A stretch of DNA of 64,000 nt. Source: Bicyclus anynana (lineage: Eukaryota; Arthropoda; Insecta; Lepidoptera; Nymphalidae). The notes under the pieces are model-generated. The model saw only the letters and a list, made by a program, of their open reading frames with translations, did no database searches and was not told the DNA's origin. Where the stretch lies: positions 7,430,292 through 7,494,291 of the forward strand of contig NC_069094.1 in NCBI RefSeq assembly GCF_947172395.1, given 5' to 3'. This document shows, piece after piece, positions 1-12,800 of this stretch (the first letter of the stretch is position 1; each line of letters starts with the position of its first letter). The position numbers and the translations under genes are program-made.

Positions 1-205
1 TGGATATGCGAAAACTGATGATTTTGATGATTTGTTACTCTTTCACGCCTCAACTACTGAACCGAATTAGCTGAAATTTGGTATTAAGATATATTATAGT
101 CTGGATTAACACATAGACTACTTTTTATTCCGGAAAAATCCATGGTTTCCGAGGGATTTGTGAAAAACTAAATTCCACGCGGACGAAGTCGCGGGCGTCC
201 GCTAG
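1..205 (+). mobile_element. Helitron-like non-autonomous element, subfamily 1 (HLE1), cut by window edge
   Basis: The 3' end shows the diagnostic terminal structure: GCGGACG (179-185), a 10-base loop, CGTCCGC (196-202), then terminal CTAG (202-205) and a host T. The body word CCGAATTAGCTGAAATTTGG and 'TTCCGGAAAAATCC' recur in every HLE1 copy below. It has no coding capacity. Confidence 0.8.
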
Positions 206-206
206 T

Positions 207-462
207 GTCTACTATAATGCGAAGAAAACTTGCTTTCTTTGGGCACATGCAGAGAAGAGCCCAGTTTTCACTTCCAAGTTATTGGAAGGGAAAACATTGG
301 GCAAAAGAGCACAATGCTGCCAAAGACGACAATGGCTGCAGATATAAGGGAGTGGACTGGGCTAGGCAGCAGCTAAAAGAAGCGGCTAAAAATAGGAAGG
401 CTATTTACGTATTGACCGCCAAACTTTGGTTCGAGGATGGCATACGATGATGATGAGTCCAT
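207..462 (+). pseudogene. LINE ORF C-terminal fragment
   Basis: The plus frame reads MRRKLAFFGHMQRRAQ followed by a basic stretch, ending in GAT codons (ATGATGATG). The 'RRLAFFGHVxRR' motif is found near the C-terminus of non-LTR retrotransposon polyproteins of insects. The rest has diverged, so it is a dead fragment. Directly behind an HLE1 end, which suggests HLE insertion into or next to it. Confidence 0.55.
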
Positions 463-722
463 TTTAATGACCTACTGCAGGGCCAGAGCTTTCCCTCATA
501 GGATATAAAATTTGGAACTTAGACACGCCACGCTGATTGAATGTAGATTAGCGGGCATATGATGATAATCTTATCTGTAATGATCTTTGTACTAATTATG
601 GTAAAAATAATGACCGCGCCCAATGATTAAACATGCTTTCAGAGGGGGTGTAATTATTATTATTTCTATTTCCCGATTCATTATTAAACTTATTCCTAAA
701 TAAATAAATTCATCACATTTTT

Positions 723-920
723 AAACCCCGACGCAAAAAGACGGGTGTTAGTTTGACGCGTCTGTCTGTCTATGGCACCATACCTCCCGAACGGATAAAC
801 TGTATTTCAATTTAGTTTGTTTTGTATGAAAGGTGATTTATGTAGGTACGTAAGTTCTTAGACATGTTTGTTGAAAATCGGTTGAGCCGTTAAAAAGTTC
901 TGGGGGGTTAAAGTGTGGAA
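723..920 (+). repeat. interspersed repeat with (GTCT)n core, 'CCCCGACGCAAAAAG' family
   Basis: Begins AACCCCGACGCAAAAAGACG, passes a short GTCTGTCTGTC tract and ends near GGGGGGTTAAAG. The same family occurs twice in tandem at 51689-52180. It has no coding capacity. Confidence 0.6.
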
Positions 921-1386
921 GAATAACCGAATGTTTGCTAAAATACTCGAGTGGTGTGAATGAAAGCGCAGTGAAAGAAAATATTGATGACTTGATCGAG
1001 AGAGTAGTTATTAATAATTTCATGAACTTCGGGGGTCTTTAAAAATTTTGAATTTTATGTTTTCAACATGTATTAGTTATTTCAATATTACAAAGCAAAG
1101 ACGGACAACATTCTGCGTATGATTTTGAGGGCTGAGTCGTAGATAGTGGTCAATAACCACAAAATATCCAATAGAATGGTCTACAACCTTCAAGGTGACT
1201 TTGATAATGACAGAACTGCGCAGGCGACTTTTTAAAATTATTGGCACATAAGTACCTACCTAGATAGTTGGTAGTGTAGTCTAATATGTGTTCGCAAAAT
1301 ATAATCGTAAAGTATCGGTTTAGCATTATTAGTTAAGCATGGGTTTTTGAAAATTCCAAATTGTCAATCAACCCTTATAATACCTG

Positions 1387-1462
1387 CATCATGATCATCA
1401 TTTTCAGCTGTCCATTGCTGGACATAGGCCACGTATAAGCACTTCCGAACAATAAGGTCTCG
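1387..1462 (-). pseudogene. LINE 3'-terminal fragment
   Basis: Reads in reverse as the LINE tail ending 'GCCTATGTCCAGCAATGGACA...' followed by GAT-rich sequence. It matches the better preserved tails at 23270-23455 and 46955-47028. Only the last ~70 bp remain. Confidence 0.45.
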
Positions 1463-2486
1463 ATACCTACATATTACATTTAAACCAGAGGTTGCCCAAC
1501 TTCATTTTCTCGTAGACCATTTTCAAAACTTGTATGTTTCTAAAACTTATATATTTCCGGTCGACCCTCTGTCTGGTATAAATGTATTGTATCAAATTCA
1601 ACAAAATATGTGAAGATCTAACTAGGTATTGCTTTGGATATGTCTATGTTTAACGATGAATTAAAAGTTTTTGATAAAAAGAGAGGTTTTTATTGTGCTG
1701 TGAGTAGTTGTCAAAAAAGTAAAGTTGTCCAGCCAAAAAGTAATGTCATCCAAACAAACTTTAAATAGTTAAATAACTAAAAAAACACGCTTTTAAAAAA
1801 TTACAAACAGTGGATTTAAGCCACGCGACTATTATTTTCGTATTCCTGACAGCAAACCCTTTGATATCCACATCATGGGGGTGGAATTTAAACAGCCAGG
1901 CGTCTTCGTCATCTTTTAGGTATATTAGAGGAATTGACACATCTTAAAACCTTCCGTATAATAGCGATTATCGTTTCATCGCAAGTAGTTTAATGAAAGT
2001 CATTTATTATGAACCAAGCTATCAACAACTCAATTGCAACAACTATTAGTATCTTCGAAATGAAACTTTTTAATCAACGGTAAACGCGAAATCGATTTTA
2101 ATTTCTAAGCGCACAGCCACTTTATTTTAGTTTCATTATATTACTTTTTTTTACAAAAAAATAACCGACGGATTTGCCTTCACAATGATTTAGGGAATGG
2201 TATAAGCGGAAACCTTTTTGATGTCAACAAAAAGCCTCTGAAGGTTGTCGACTTGTTCATAAAAGGCCCTTTAGAACCGGTCTCGAGCTGTGTTACACCA
2301 AACTTATTTAATAAATGCAAAATTTAATTACAGCACAATTACGAGGAAATAGATAAGAGTAGTTATCTATTTACAAAATATAATAAACTGTATAAAAAAT
2401 TAAATAACCCAAGCCTTGACTTTATCACCATTGATATTATTTCTGTAATAGCCGTGCATCTGCTTAGTCTGTCAATTACTATTAAA

Positions 2487-2675
2487 TAGCGGACGTCCGC
2501 GACTTCGTCCGCCTTTATACCTCCTTAATCTGGTCCTCTCGCAAAATCCGTTCTTAGTGGACCTCTACTATCTATGAACTACCTCCCTGCCGAATTTCAA
2601 CTTTGTACGTCAAGCGGTTTTCAAGATATCGTGATGAATGATCTTTCGCATTTATATATTTAAGATATTTAAAAT
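2487..2675 (-). mobile_element. Helitron-like element (HLE) remnant
   Basis: On the plus strand it opens with AGCGGACGTCCGCGACTTCG, the reverse of the HLE 3' hairpin. The body has diverged (CCTCCTTAATCTGGTCC) and grades into AT-rich sequence. It belongs with the longer copies at 2987 and 42425. Confidence 0.65.
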
Positions 2676-2984
2676 ACAATTAAAAAAAATAAACAAAAAT
2701 AACCATTTAAGGTAAATGGGATAGCGATTAAATATAAAAAAATCTTTTAGTTAGTCTAAAAATATTAAGATAACGTAAGGAAATATTACGTATATTTGCA
2801 GATTTACATAATATGTTATCGTCAAGGTTCACATGTCCAATAATGGCTAGCTTTATAGCTTAGACCTTGGGCGTCAACTGCATAAATATAAGATTAAGTT
2901 CACTATAAAGAACCTCTGCACATCTTGTGGATTTGACCATCTATTTTCCATCAATTACTCGCATGTCAATGTTTTATGATTTAC

Positions 2985-3345
2985 TAGCGGACGCCCGCAA
3001 TTTCTTTCGCCCTTAGACCCCTTTAATCCAGCCCCTACAGTACTATCGCTGTAAAAATGGAGTAACTTCTTCCGTTTTCCCAACATTTCCCTTCACTGAT
3101 CTGCTCCTATTTTTTTTTAATTGTTGATCGTAGCGTGATGAAAAGTATACTATACCTTCCAAGGAGCATACGTTTTCTGTGCCAGGAGTATGAAGAATAA
3201 TTGTACCAAGCAAGATTCGTTAAAATCCGTCGAATAGTTTCTGTTTCCATGACGAACATACAGACAGACAAAAATTTTAGTGATTGCATTTTTGGCATCA
3301 GTATCAGATCACTAATTACCCGCTGATAGTTCTAATGTCGGATCT
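2985..3345 (-). mobile_element. Helitron-like element, subfamily 5
   Basis: Starts with CTAGCGGACGCCCGC (reverse complement of the 3' end). The body includes 'CAGTACTATCGCTGTAAAAA', 'GATGAAAAGTATACTATA' and 'ATTTTTGGCATCAGTATC', shared with 42425-42832. A small open frame at 3107-3298 is a by-product. Confidence 0.75.
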
Positions 3346-4385
3346 TAGACCATAATCACCGAATTTTATCTATATTCGTTTTTTTTTATTTACCTTCTCT
3401 CCAATATAGAAGAATATGTAGGTAATGATATTGTAAAAGCGACACATCTCTATACCTTTAAACCGTACACGAGAACATTATACCAAAGATGCCATAAAAC
3501 CAATCCTTTGATGTGCAAAGGATTCTTACAGTCACTTTCTCATATCTAACTAGCTTTGACAGCTATCGTTTATCATATCAACGCACTTATAACGCTCCCT
3601 TCAATTTATGATAAAACCAATTCTTCCTCTTTCCCATTTACATATTTAGGTATAAAGTCTAAGCATAAACACAACTTATATCGTAAAAGTCGTATAAATT
3701 ATAATCGGTAAAAAGATAAAGAAAGTTTTTATTTCGGTTTTTTTACCCCATAAATTTTATGAGGCCTCGTTTTTATTGAATTTCCACTTTTCTTTGCTTG
3801 TGTGTCATCCGGTAAAATATAAAATCACCTACATGTAGTTACACGGTAGTGTGTCAACAAAGTTTTCAAAATATCTGCGCGCACACTGACAGTGTTGAAG
3901 CCTATGTCCAGGAACGCTATCCCACTTAGCAAGGAAAGTAACGCATGTTCTGTTTAATGTAATGAAGATTAACGTCAACTATCACAAAAGCAACTGGTTC
4001 TGGCACTCATTAGATTTTTTTCTTAAACAATCACACACATCACTACATAACCCCAAAGCAGGGTCGGACGTATCTATTTTATCGTTTTTATGAGCTTATT
4101 ATTATTATTATCATCATTGTCATCATCATAAGGTACACCAGGCATGTACTAAATTTTTCCCTTCTCTCCGGTACATATTGTCACTGATGTAAATTCAGTT
4201 CTACGAATATAATACTACAAATTCATTGTCTTGGTGTAACTTCAATAGGTTATTGAACTTCATGCCATCTAAAATTACCCAAATAACATTTCTTATTTAA
4301 CCCCCTATTCAGATTTGTAAGACTTTTCCGACTTCTTTTTGATTTCTAAATCAACAAACAAAAATTACTAATCAAATCCGTTAAG

Positions 4386-4812
4386 TCAGTATCTAATTTT
4401 ATAGTGAGTAATGAGCAGCAGTTCTTTATGAAGAAATAAAAAAGATAGTCTAATGAGACTATCTTGCTTTATTTTATTTTGTTGTGAGCCCATTATCTTA
4501 GCCCTAACGTAGGTATAGTAAAATTGATGAGGATTTTCCATTGCACATTTTAATATTCCATGCTCGAACTGCTTTAACGATTTCCTATAAGCGTTGGAGT
4601 TAATCTCATTTTTTAGATTCGCCAGCTTGCGTGTAACCCCCGGACTGGAACCGGAAAAATGGAATATAATTTTTAGCAGGCTTCTTTTTTTCTTCACCGC
4701 ACGTTGAAAGCAAATTGAATTTTGTACTACCCCTGACTGCACTAATTTGAGTAACGCATTTAGGAATATGCATCCTCCAAATTGCTCTATCAAACGGTAC
4801 GAGAGCCAAGAT
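4386..4812 (-). pseudogene. non-LTR retrotransposon ORF2 fragment (linker between endonuclease and RT)
   Basis: A 135-codon minus frame contains KNEINSNAYRKSLKQFEHGI...MENPHQFYTYV-type sequence, a pattern seen in the region between the endonuclease and reverse transcriptase of CR1/Jockey-like elements. A second overlapping frame continues upstream, so there is at least one frameshift. No catalytic motif is present. Family-level assignment is tentative. Confidence 0.45.
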
Positions 4813-6989
4813 TTTGTAAATTAAATTAGGAAGTTATGTACTTTTACGTATAACTAAGTACCTACAAAATTTACTAATTTACTTTATATACGATTTAAGT
4901 CTTTCTATATAAAAAAACATTTTGTTAGGAATTTTATAAAAAGCATTTGAAAAGATCTCAATTTGCAAAAAAAAAAAACTACCAAATACGCTGCTTACTT
5001 TAAGACATTGAGATTTTTAATTTCGTTACGCCAACTTTTGAATATTGATTACTTTAAATAAAAACTATTTGGAATTTGAGTTTGAAACATGTCGGAATAA
5101 AGAAAAATATTAATCGCTGCAAGCCAGATCGACAATCTACGATAAAAAAATAATCATTGTTAATAACGGGTGGAATAATAACGTCCCTATCGACGATAAA
5201 CTACTGTCAAAATCACCTGTTACAACTCACGCTGTCAATACTCACGACATTGTACTGTACAATTTCATAGTGCACCGCTACAATATTGAATAATAAATTA
5301 TAGTGTAAAATCATAATAAATACATTATAATTGAATAAGTTCATTTTTATTTCATGAAAGAGCATTTTGTATTTAAGTAGATCTGCTTAACCATGTGAGC
5401 GAAAACCATCAATCTACTAAAGGACTTCAGTAACATTACTATTAGTTATACCCTTCTTAAATTCTCATCCAGTTCGTCATTATAGAAAGATGCTTTTTCC
5501 TGTACCTTATTAATAAAACACGTTTACGTTTTGCCCTCTTGTACGAGTACATATTTTGCTTCATAGATACATAATATATAACCATACCTTCTACAGATTT
5601 CCCTCATAAAAGTAATAATATTTCGGATGGCATTTCTGTCAACCTAAAACTAATAACTCATCTCATATCTTACCCTAAGATGATCAATTTACAGAAGCCG
5701 TTAATTTGATTACCTGTAAATAAATAAAAACGATTAATAAGATTGTAATTTATGTACGAATAAAACATTATAACGATATAAATTAACAATTAACCTTATT
5801 TAATTATTAACGAAAATATAGCTGTGTAATTATTACAAACATTATCCATCTGTCGATTTCTTAAGGTATTTTACTTGCACTGCTAAATACAGGCAAAATT
5901 ACTGTTCGGTAGACTGTTATATTCTACAAAAAAGACTCCTTCACAAACTTTTTTATACCTAGAATTCCATAAGGCAGATGTTCTTTTCGCACAGTGACAC
6001 AATTTTCAAGACGAAATTCTCATTTCATTTTATTTTCTTGTTCATTATTCTTGGTTTGTTCATTTCTTTCAGTCTCTATAAATCCTTTACTAAGGTTAAT
6101 AATGGAATCCTCCTTGACGAGTCCGTCACCAGCTGATTCAGAGAGCTACCAATAGATCTTGTCTTTAAAAATCTGCGACAGGACATAAAAAGAAATTAAA
6201 ATAGAGATCACGAAATTTCTGTGTTTTTGAGATTTTGAAGTCTCCTTTTATCTAGTTAGTTTAAACAATAGTCATTCAATTAATGTTGAATGATTTATAA
6301 TTGGGAGGAAATTTCTAGAAGACATATAACGTGCAATAGTTAGAGGTGTTGAAGTTCATGATATTACATCACCAGGAAAAAGGGCCATAGTAGGTACTTC
6401 AATCGGTCCCGTGGCTAGCGAAGGCCACAAAACGTTAATGACTTCCGTGTCGACTCCCATCTACATACCTAATGTAAGCTGTGATTATTTTGCTCAGCTG
6501 CGAGCGCCTACGCGGAATAATGTCCTTAAATTGTCGCTTTTAAATATTATATTAAATGATTGTAGTATCTCATCCATTATTCTAATTCGCATTTAAAAGT
6601 GGTGCTTGAAATAAGTGCCACATACCTACTTATACCAAATAAAAGTAGATCTTACAAACACATACTGCAAACAGTCGAAGATTCAATTCTTGATTCATGT
6701 GCAAGATAAAATAGATACCTACCTACCTGAATATATAAAAAAAGAAGTAGGTAGATATCCATTTGAACATTGAAGATGACCTCTCAGATTTATTTAAATT
6801 TGGAATTCCTACAATTTATTTGAAAAATCGTTTTTGAAGGGAAAAAAACCGAGATTCCCGAGTTACTGCTATACCTATGTAGTTTTCAAGTAATTCTATG
6901 TTCTAGTTAATAGCATGCGCAATGACCTCAGCAGAGTATCTCAACAGGTGAGCCTGAAAATTAACATGATTAAAACAAAATCCCTCGTG
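4813..6989. other. AT-rich sequence, nothing recognised
   Basis: No SINE, HLE or LINE signature, splice-supported exon or RNA gene could be recognised. The short open frame at 6411-6596 has no features. Confidence 0.5.
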
Positions 6990-7066
6990 GTCGAGATCGT
7001 GGTGTTTGGAGGTCTCTACTAAAGGCCTGCAGAGGACGTCCATCGGCAGATATGATGATGATGAAA
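6990..7066 (+). pseudogene. LINE 3'-terminal fragment
   Basis: Reads as a damaged 'DRxVWxSLxKA...GRPSA' C-terminus followed by ATGATGATGATG, the usual end of this LINE family. It is decayed, and only the last ~75 bp survive. Confidence 0.5.
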
Positions 7067-7264
7067 ATGTTTTGGTTAAGTATTACTAGTTACTACCACT
7101 GTTCTAGTTCAGTATTAGTAATTACTATTACAACGACCGTCTTCATTTACCCATCAGTAGACAACCACAAACAGTTAATTCTACGGTCTGTATCGCCCGT
7201 GATACATCCAAATATTTGAAACTTATGTAACGATAGCCGGTACGATTGGAGTAAGGCTAGGTAT

Positions 7265-7402
7265 CTAAAAAGGCGCGAACAGTGGCAAGGCCGCGATGCA
7301 CGTGGCGCCTGTTGCTACCGTCCCCCGCGAGCGCCGGCTACCCCACCCCCGCGCTGCCCAAGCGTTGCGACGTTGCCGCTTTTACTACGCGCGTATATTC
7401 AA
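7265..7402. promoter_or_regulatory. isolated GC/CpG-rich island
   Basis: About 140 bp of high G+C and CpG content in otherwise AT-rich DNA. It contains an E-box (CACGTG, 7300-7305). One plus frame reads proline/alanine-rich with GC-ending codons (through TPALPKRCDVAAF), but no flanking acceptor/donor pair or known domain supports an exon. It may be a promoter or enhancer core, or a remnant of an element with different base composition. Confidence 0.3.
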
Positions 7403-7582
7403 AAGTGCGTTCAATTTACTAACACTAGTAAAAGTGGAAAGATTTTTCATTTCTAATGACTTGTACACTCGAATGTTGATATAAAACGTGAACTACAAAA
7501 GAAGCTATAGATGGATATTGGGCTCAGCATTTCACAAAAAATACGAAAATTCGCATTGGTTTTAGACTGGTTTAATTTAAAC

Positions 7583-7660
7583 AGGTACATATCACGATAA
7601 AACGACGAGATTTTTAATGTCGATATGTCGTGGTATGTACCCGTTTAAATAATATTCGTA
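7583..7660. repeat. short foldback repeat, related copy at 28436
   Basis: GGTACATATCACGATA is mirrored by TGTCGTGGTATGTACC about 40 bp later, forming an imperfect hairpin. The half at 28436-28500 shares 'GTGGTATGTACCC.TTTAAATAATATTC', so it is an interspersed MITE-like family. Confidence 0.55.
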
Positions 7661-8927
7661 ATGAACAACCACGAATTAAGTTTAAAATCATTGGTTTAAT
7701 TTAAGTTTATTGAGAGTTGCATAAAAAAGAGCATAATCAAGATTTATGCACAAGTACATTTAGGTTACAAAGGGCAAGTTTTTAACAAAAAACAGACATT
7801 TCAAAAAATGTTAAGAACTGAATTTTTATCATAAATAGAGGATATTTCGTAATTTTTTTCTGCAACATGCTGGGCCTAAAATAGTCGGTTTCCTATAAGT
7901 ATGCGAATAAGGTCCCTTTTAAAAAACCTATATTCAAAAACGGAATTTTTTAAAACATTAATATTTTTAACACAAAATATACGATTTATTCTACTAGGTA
8001 TAGCAAACAGCCTCGTGGCTTTAAGTAAATGTATAATGTATATGATACGCACTTATTTCTTGTCTTATCAAAGTCACGGGGCATCGTTTCTATTTATCGT
8101 TGTACAATCACAATTATCGATTATCATAAACAGCGAGTGTAAGTAGCGAAACGTCATTCAGTCATCCCAACTCATAATTAATAGTTAATAGCTAAAGTTT
8201 TACAGTAATTGTAAAAAATCGCACAAAAAGCGTCATATATAAATTAAAGTTAAAATATATATAGGTATATGTTAAAATTTGTTTTTTAACTATACACTTT
8301 TATTTCGGCTTGGTGAGGGCACTGCCATGCACTGTGATTTACTTTTATTTACGTAAATTAAATTTATATTTTTACGCCACAATTTAAATATCAGGGTTTT
8401 GTGATTTCTTAAATTATTATAGCATTATGATTCATATATTATATTCATATCTGTTTAACTGATGACGGTTACTGGTAAAATGAAAAATACGTGCCTACCG
8501 TTTATAGGATCTTATATCTAACCTTCCCCCTCTTTCTCCTTATTTTGTTTTATATTGTGTGCAAAGTATTTTTTCTTCTTCTTTATTTATAGTAGTATGG
8601 TAGTAGGTAGTTCCTGATACTCTAGCAAGCTTAATAAAGATGGTCGAGACACTATCATAGTGTACAAGTGTGGGTATAAACACAGGTGTACCTAGGTAGG
8701 TACTTTGGTAGTTTATTATCTTCTCATGTTGAGTTGGGACTGTAATTCAATACGATTAGATCACAGATCAAGCTCATGAATGACCAGTTCAAATGCTCTT
8801 TATATTTTCAAGATAGGTAATGATTTTTATAGAAATTATTTCTTTTACGAAGATACTAACTAAACAGAACTTATTATTTGATTTTGTAATACATAATTAT
8901 AAACAATTACTAATCTTCATCATAATA

Positions 8928-8990
8928 ATTAACAACCCATTTTCGGCTCACTGTTGAGCACGAGTCTCCTCTCAGGATGAGAGTGGCTAA
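8928..8990 (-). mobile_element. SINE-A 3'-end fragment
   Basis: Contains AACCCATTTTCGGCTCACTG and the following GAGACT-rich stretch, the reverse complement of the SINE-A 3' end. The tRNA-like head is missing. Confidence 0.65.
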
Positions 8991-9807
8991 AATACATACT
9001 AACTCATGAACTTTATTGACTACAGAACAGGCTGTATGGTCAGCGATCTTTGCCTGTCCCCAAATGTTGTTGGGGACAAATAAAAAAAAATCAATGCCTA
9101 CTTGTAAGTTAATACCTACTAAAGATAAAGATGGCATCTGCCCATTTTGACGTCGTAATCGCATTTCACGTTATCACATATGTCACAAGAAGTGTCATAT
9201 TTCAGTTATGTCCACGTCAGCTTAGTTAAGTGCGAATCTTGGTAAGTAGCCGCAGAAATACGGTGTTAACTAACATGTAACCTCTCTTGACAGTTGTAAT
9301 TACTATGTATTTTTGTCAATAAATTGCCCAGCGAGAATGTTTTTCTTTTTAAACGAGTAGCATTAATTAACGGGTGCGTGTGGCTTATGCCTACCAGCGG
9401 CCTTATTATGTATCTCAGTGTACCATTCAAACAATGAGTCACTAAATCATTTTTCATCGCATTTTTGTTTTTGTTATCATCTAACTTAGTTATTTTACCG
9501 AAATAACATTGATAGCGCCATTTCACATAAAGTGGCAGTGATTTTTGTTTTTGCGATTGTCTAACATGATTATTTCAACGAAATTACGTAAATACGAGTT
9601 TTTCGTTAAAATAAAGTTACTACTTGCTACTACCACTGCTATACTAATGCCATTATACGTAAAATGACGATAATTAACCCATTACGTTGAAAAAATAATG
9701 TTAGATGAAAATACGATGAAAAACGATGTAGTGACTGATTTTTTGAATGGTACATCGAGTTAGATAATAGCCCTGCTAATAACAAGTGAATCATACTTAT
9801 ATATTAA

Positions 9808-10034
9808 GACGCCCGCGACTTCGTCCACGTGGAATTCAGTATTTTCAAATCCCACGGGAACCGTGGATTTTTCCGGGATGAAAATATAATATAGCCTATG
9901 TGTTAATTAATCCAGAGTAAAATCTATTTCCATTCCAAATTTCAGCCAAATCGCTTCAGTAGCCGCAGCGTAAAAGAAGAACAAACGTACTTACACACTT
10001 ACACACAAACTTTCGCCTTTATAATATTAGTAGA
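9808..10034 (-). mobile_element. Helitron-like element, subfamily 1 (HLE1)
   Basis: Begins GACGCCCGCGACTTCGTCC and ends CTTTATAATATTAG. It has the body words 'GATTTTTCCGGGATGAAA', 'TTCAGCCAAATCGCTTCAGT' and 'AAACTTTCGCC'. Nearly full length; the 3'-most CTAG has been lost. Confidence 0.85.
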
Positions 10035-10164
10035 ATAAACAGACAAACATATTACACAGAGCATGTAAGGAACGCGTCCCACAGTGGTACACTGTGTTCA
10101 TCATCTAATGCGTAGGTGTTAACGTGTTATCGTGTAATCGTGAGGTTTAACACTTACGCCTCAA

Positions 10165-10335
10165 ACTTTTATACTGGTAACCATGCGCTTCAGGAGGTCG
10201 GAAGTTGGTGGTGTTACACTTACATGCCTCGGAGAGTACGTTAAGCCATCGTTCCCGGCCATAACCGTTAACATCTGATAATGATCCTTGAAGAGTAAAA
10301 CATTATCACCCTAGAGCAGCATGGAAACGCCTGGC
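10165..10335 (+). mobile_element. tRNA-type SINE remnant (SINE-D-like body)
   Basis: The stretch GGTGGTGTTACAC...TGCCTCGGAGAGTACGTTAA resembles the body of a widespread lepidopteran SINE, also seen at 39940-40055, 47630-47905 and 54745-54905. The head is not preserved, and the boundaries are approximate. Confidence 0.45.
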
Positions 10336-10835
10336 TAGCTAAAATAGGTTGATAATAATGACGATGACTGCTAATATAATATCCTTAGATACGAAATTGG
10401 CGTTTTGTCATACTGGTCACTTTAATCTCAAATATCTTCTCTTTGGTTAGCAGTTCCAATTTCGAATTTATACAGCTACCCTCTGCCTGGTAATTCATTT
10501 GGTTTTTCCTCTTTTGGTATTTCTTTGCGTCACTCAGTTTATAAAATGGAAAACTTGAAATATCGCGCTATTTACGAGTACGAGTTTCATCGTGTCACCA
10601 GTGATGCAGAAACGGTTCGAAGAAATATTGATGCGAAGTCGTAAAAGAAAGCACGATCGATCGATCGATCAACTTATTTCTAACAATTTCATATGTAAGG
10701 TCCTAATAAAACACAAACCTGGCTACAGTACCTATCTTATTACAAAACTGGTCAAGCATCCAATACTTCAGAGTCCTTCGTTAAGGAGAAACGGTTCAGA
10801 AGTGATTTTTTCATTTTAAAGTAATATTTGCCATA

Positions 10836-11114
10836 TAAATAAATAAATAAATAAAATATACTTAAACAATACACATCACTATCTAGCCCCAAAGTAAGCA
10901 TACAGAGTAGCTTGTGTTATGGGTGCTAAGATAGTTGATATTATAATATTATATACAATTATATACTACATATAAATACTTATATAACGTATAAATACAC
11001 ACAGACACTGGAAAATACCCATGCTATCACACAAATATTTTCCAGTTGTGGGAATCGAACCCACGGCCGTGGATGCAGAAAGCATTGTCACTACCCACTG
11101 CGCCACGCGGCCGT
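10836..11114 (-). mobile_element. tRNA-derived SINE (third family) with (ATTT)n tail, complete
   Basis: Read on the minus strand it starts GGCCGCGTGGCGCAGTGGG. It has an A box TGGCGCAGTGG and a B box GGTTCGATTCC, and ends in (ATTT)n at 10838-10855. This is the only copy of this family in the window and it looks intact, so it was probably inserted recently. It has a Pol III promoter but no ORF. Confidence 0.85.
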
Positions 11115-11264
11115 CAAATATCTTTAAAATATGACCAATATTCCGATTCCCCGCTAACTAGTCGGGAAATAATATATTAAGTGAAAGTAAGAAGTGGGTA
11201 CGGTACAACAATAGCCCAGTGGCTGGAGATCGAACCAACCCCTTTACCTTGAACTATTGTGGCT

Positions 11265-11470
11265 TCAAATGAACTCCCAAGTGTAGTCGCCGGATTCGTA
11301 AGCCGTTTTACGTTCCCCGAAACCGGGGCACTTGACGCTACGCTACGGGAAGCACGCTTGTGTGTGCGTGTCGACGAAGTTAATTAGCTTAGCTCTTACG
11401 CTCATATTGTCTCAGTTTGGAGTGAAAAATTATTGGGTGTTGCTTGTCTATAGCTTATTAGTCCAAGCCC
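11265..11470. repeat. interspersed repeat pair, copy 1
   Basis: Shares 'GGATTCGTAAGC', 'GCTTGTGTG', 'TTAGCTCTTACGC' and 'TAGCTTATTAGTC' with 24228-24440. Function and family are unknown; neither copy encodes a protein. Confidence 0.6.
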
Positions 11471-12030
11471 CCAAGATTTAACCCACACATACATAACCGT
11501 ACCAACTAATAAGGCAAGTTAAAAGCAGCTGATATAAATATCACGGCCAAGATAGGCATAGGGTTGTTAACCTCACGAGAAATCAGATTGTACGCAAAGT
11601 CGCGGACAACCGCTATAATAATAATATTATTAGTACACGTAGGTCGTTGGGTTGTCCCATTCAAACAATGTTTTTATCTAAATGCACGTCAGTCAAATGC
11701 TAACTGCATCGCTGCACTTCTGAGTCATTGCTATAACGACGTCCTTTTCCTTTGCGTCTTTTACTTTTTGCTAAGGTTGAGTTGTCGGTATTATAGCTGG
11801 TAGTGGTACGTATAGGTAGGTATATAAAAGTTTCAAGCACAATTCATTTAAAATAACCTTACTGAATATATATCATATCTGCTAAGGCATCGGGCAGTCT
11901 TAACGAAAGTTTTGTCTATTTCTTTATTTATGTTAAATAACAAAGAGATTATGATATACTATCTGACTCTTGCCAAAGGTATCATAAAAATCTTACCAAT
12001 ACATGTCAATACATCAATATTATCACTCAG

Positions 12031-12333
12031 TCAACCCATATTCGGCTCACTGCTAAGCTCGAGTCTCTCCTCCTCTCAGAATGAGAGGGGTTTGGCCAAT
12101 AGTCCACCACGCTGGCCCAATGCGGATTGGCAGACTTCACACACGCAGAGAATTGTGAAATTTCTCTGGTATGCAGGTTTCCTCACGATGTTTTCTATCC
12201 TTCACCGTTTGAGACACGTGATATTTAATTTCTTAAAATGCACACAACTGAAAAGTGCATGCCCCGGACCGGATTCAAACCCACACCCTCCGGAATCGAA
12301 GGCAGAGGTCATATCCACTGGGCTACCACGGCC
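12031..12333 (-). mobile_element. SINE-A, full length
   Basis: Contains the whole SINE-A from the 3' end (CAACCCATATTCGGCTCACT) back to the tRNA-like head. The B box is mutated (GGATTCAAACCC). The head reads TAGCCCAGTGGAT on the minus strand, a perfect A box. Confidence 0.85.
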
Positions 12334-12421
12334 AATATTATCAATAAATGTACAATAGGATAAAATTGCGTCTGTGATTTTAAAATAACTGTTTTCTAAA
12401 TACTTATAATTATAATTGTTT

Positions 12422-12665
12422 AGAGACGTGATGGATATGACCTCTATATTCTACTCGGAGGGCGTAGGTTCGAATCCGGTCCGGGAATGCACCTCTAACT
12501 TTTCAGTTATGTGCGAGATTAAATATCACGTGTATCAAACGGTGAAGGGAAAATATACTGAGGAAACCTGCATACCTGAGAATTTTCCTAATTTCCCTCC
12601 CTCATTTTCTCAGGAAACTCGTGCTTTTAACAGTGAGCCGAATATGGACTGTTAATGATGATGAT
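12422..12665 (+). mobile_element. SINE-A, internally deleted
   Basis: The head has an intact B box GGTTCGAATCC and is followed by the GTGCGAGATTAAATATCACG body. About 70 bp is missing before the GAGCCGAATATGG end and the ATGATGATGA tail. It lies head-to-head with the minus copy at 12031-12333. Confidence 0.8.
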
Positions 12666-12671
12666 AACTAT

Positions 12672-12800
12672 AATGTTTGTCTGTCTGTCTGTTTATTCGG
12701 GCTAATCTATGGAATGGTTGAACCATTGAATTATTATTTCAAGTTATTGATCAGCATTATAGGCTACTTTTTATTCCGGAAAAATTCAAGGTTCCGGAAC
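12672..12800 (+). repeat. (GTCT)n tract and HLE1 fragment
   Basis: A short TGTCTGTCTGTCTG tract is followed by 'TATAGGCTACTTTTTATTCC', an internal HLE1 word. The remainder of the element is gone. Confidence 0.5.
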
